From: Clavibacter sp. A6099 | GTDB taxonomy: Bacteria > Actinomycetota > Actinomycetes > Actinomycetales > Microbacteriaceae | DNA length: 64,000 nt | Reading direction: 5' to 3' | Assembly (NCBI RefSeq): GCF_021919125.1 | Contig: NZ_CP083439.1 | Span: 2,046,001-2,110,000, forward strand | Part shown: positions 63,611 through 64,000 of the stretch, piece by piece | How the letters are laid out: each line of letters opens with the position of its first letter | Position numbering within the stretch: position 1 is the first letter of the stretch | Program-made: the position numbers and the translations under genes | The notes under the pieces: model-generated | The model's input: only the letters and a program-made list of their open reading frames with translations | Databases searched by the model: none | What the model was told of the DNA's origin: nothing

Positions 63611-64000
63611 ATGACGACCCCGACGCCCTCCCCGCGTGGGCGCGTGTGGCGCGCCCGCCGGTTCGCCGATCGACACCCCGGCGTGCCCGCCCTGGGCGTC
63701 GCCGCGGCCTACGCGGGCATCATGATCTACTCGCGCGCCGCGTTCGGGCACGAGGTGAGCGTCGAGCGCATCCTCGCGACGCTCACCACGGGCGCGCTCG
63801 GGGGCATCGTCCTGACGCTCGTCCTCCGCCGACGGCGACGCGGAGGCCCTCCTCTCCTCCGCTGGATCGACGTCTCCGAGGCGATCGACGACGGACGCCT
63901 GCCCGCCGACGCCGAAGAGGACGCGGACTCCTGGCGGTTCCTCCTGCTCCGCCGCCGCGAGGTGCACGACCAGCTCGGCGGGCCGTGGGCGGTGCTCGTC
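63611..64000 (+). CDS. Small membrane protein, family copy 3 (partial, runs off window)
   Basis: First 130 codons of a third paralogue, open at the window edge. It shows two helices (about 27-43 and 55-71) and the loop RWIDVSEAIDDGRLPADAEE with LLLRRREVHDQLG, aligning with copies 1 and 2. Only 13 bp follow copy 2, so the three are probably one operon. Confidence 0.75.
   Translation, partial: MTTPTPSPRGRVWRARRFADRHPGVPALGVAAAYAGIMIYSRAAFGHEVSVERILATLTTGALGGIVLTLVLRRRRRGGPPLLRWIDVSEAIDDGRLPADAEEDADSWRFLLLRRREVHDQLGGPWAVLV

Overview
The window is very G+C-rich (about 73 % by eye), densely coding, and typical of a high-G+C actinobacterium. A mycothione reductase, a GarA/FtsR pair, a PknL/Rv2175c/class II AroG cluster and a complete actinobacterial dcw order all point to Actinomycetes. 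The gene set, the many start codons placed 6-7 nt after a -10 hexamer, and a MurE with a non-DAP specificity motif suggest Microbacteriaceae, perhaps a Clavibacter relative; this placement is inference. I saw no rRNA, tRNA, CRISPR array, IS element or phage gene.

Layout. 1-10.9 kb (minus): dcw cluster mraZ-rsmH-ftsL-ftsI-murE-murF-mraY-murD-ftsW, mostly overlapping genes, with ftsW cut by the window edge. 11-22 kb: DUF3040 protein, polyprenyl diphosphate synthase, Rv2175c-like DNA-binding protein, secreted LysM hydrolase, PASTA Ser/Thr kinase, class II DAHP synthase, acyltransferase, ROK glucokinase and acyl-CoA ligase. 22-27.4 kb (minus): pyc-mtr-def operon. 27.5-30.5 kb: ParA-like ATPase, two MerR regulators (one FtsR) and the FHA protein GarA. 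30.6-34.5 kb: C4-dicarboxylate symporter divergent from a CitA/CitB-type two-component system. 34.6-36.8 kb: protealysin-like M4 protease, emfourin-like inhibitor and DUF3097 protein in one coupled unit. 36.8-43.7 kb: LacI regulator divergent from an ABC importer whose operon ends with a glycerophosphodiesterase/inositol-phosphatase fusion. 43.7-55.7 kb: single genes and small pairs, including a Nudix-NYN fusion, an amine oxidase that appears circularly permuted, a J-domain/NERD protein overlapping a Stealth phosphotransferase, and a lipoprotein/membrane-protein pair. 55.9-62.1 kb: molybdenum hydroxylase (FAD subunit plus fused Fe-S/Mo subunit) converging on an xdhC-permease operon. 62.3-64 kb: a tandem family of small membrane proteins, one preceded by a 13-codon leader ORF.

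How it fits together. The first 17 kb is largely envelope growth: peptidoglycan precursors and septation, then a polyprenyl synthase that may supply lipid carrier, a kinase with extracellular PASTA domains and a wall hydrolase. GarA, FtsR and pyruvate carboxylase link kinase signalling, division control and anaplerosis. The rest is nutrient uptake (dicarboxylates, a probable phosphorylated polyol or phosphodiester, purine-like compounds) and poorly characterised accessory genes.

The observations I rate highest are the permuted amine oxidase, the strong excess of the hexamer GGATCC throughout the window, the GDPD-IMPase fusion, the MurE specificity-motif change and the protease/inhibitor pair.
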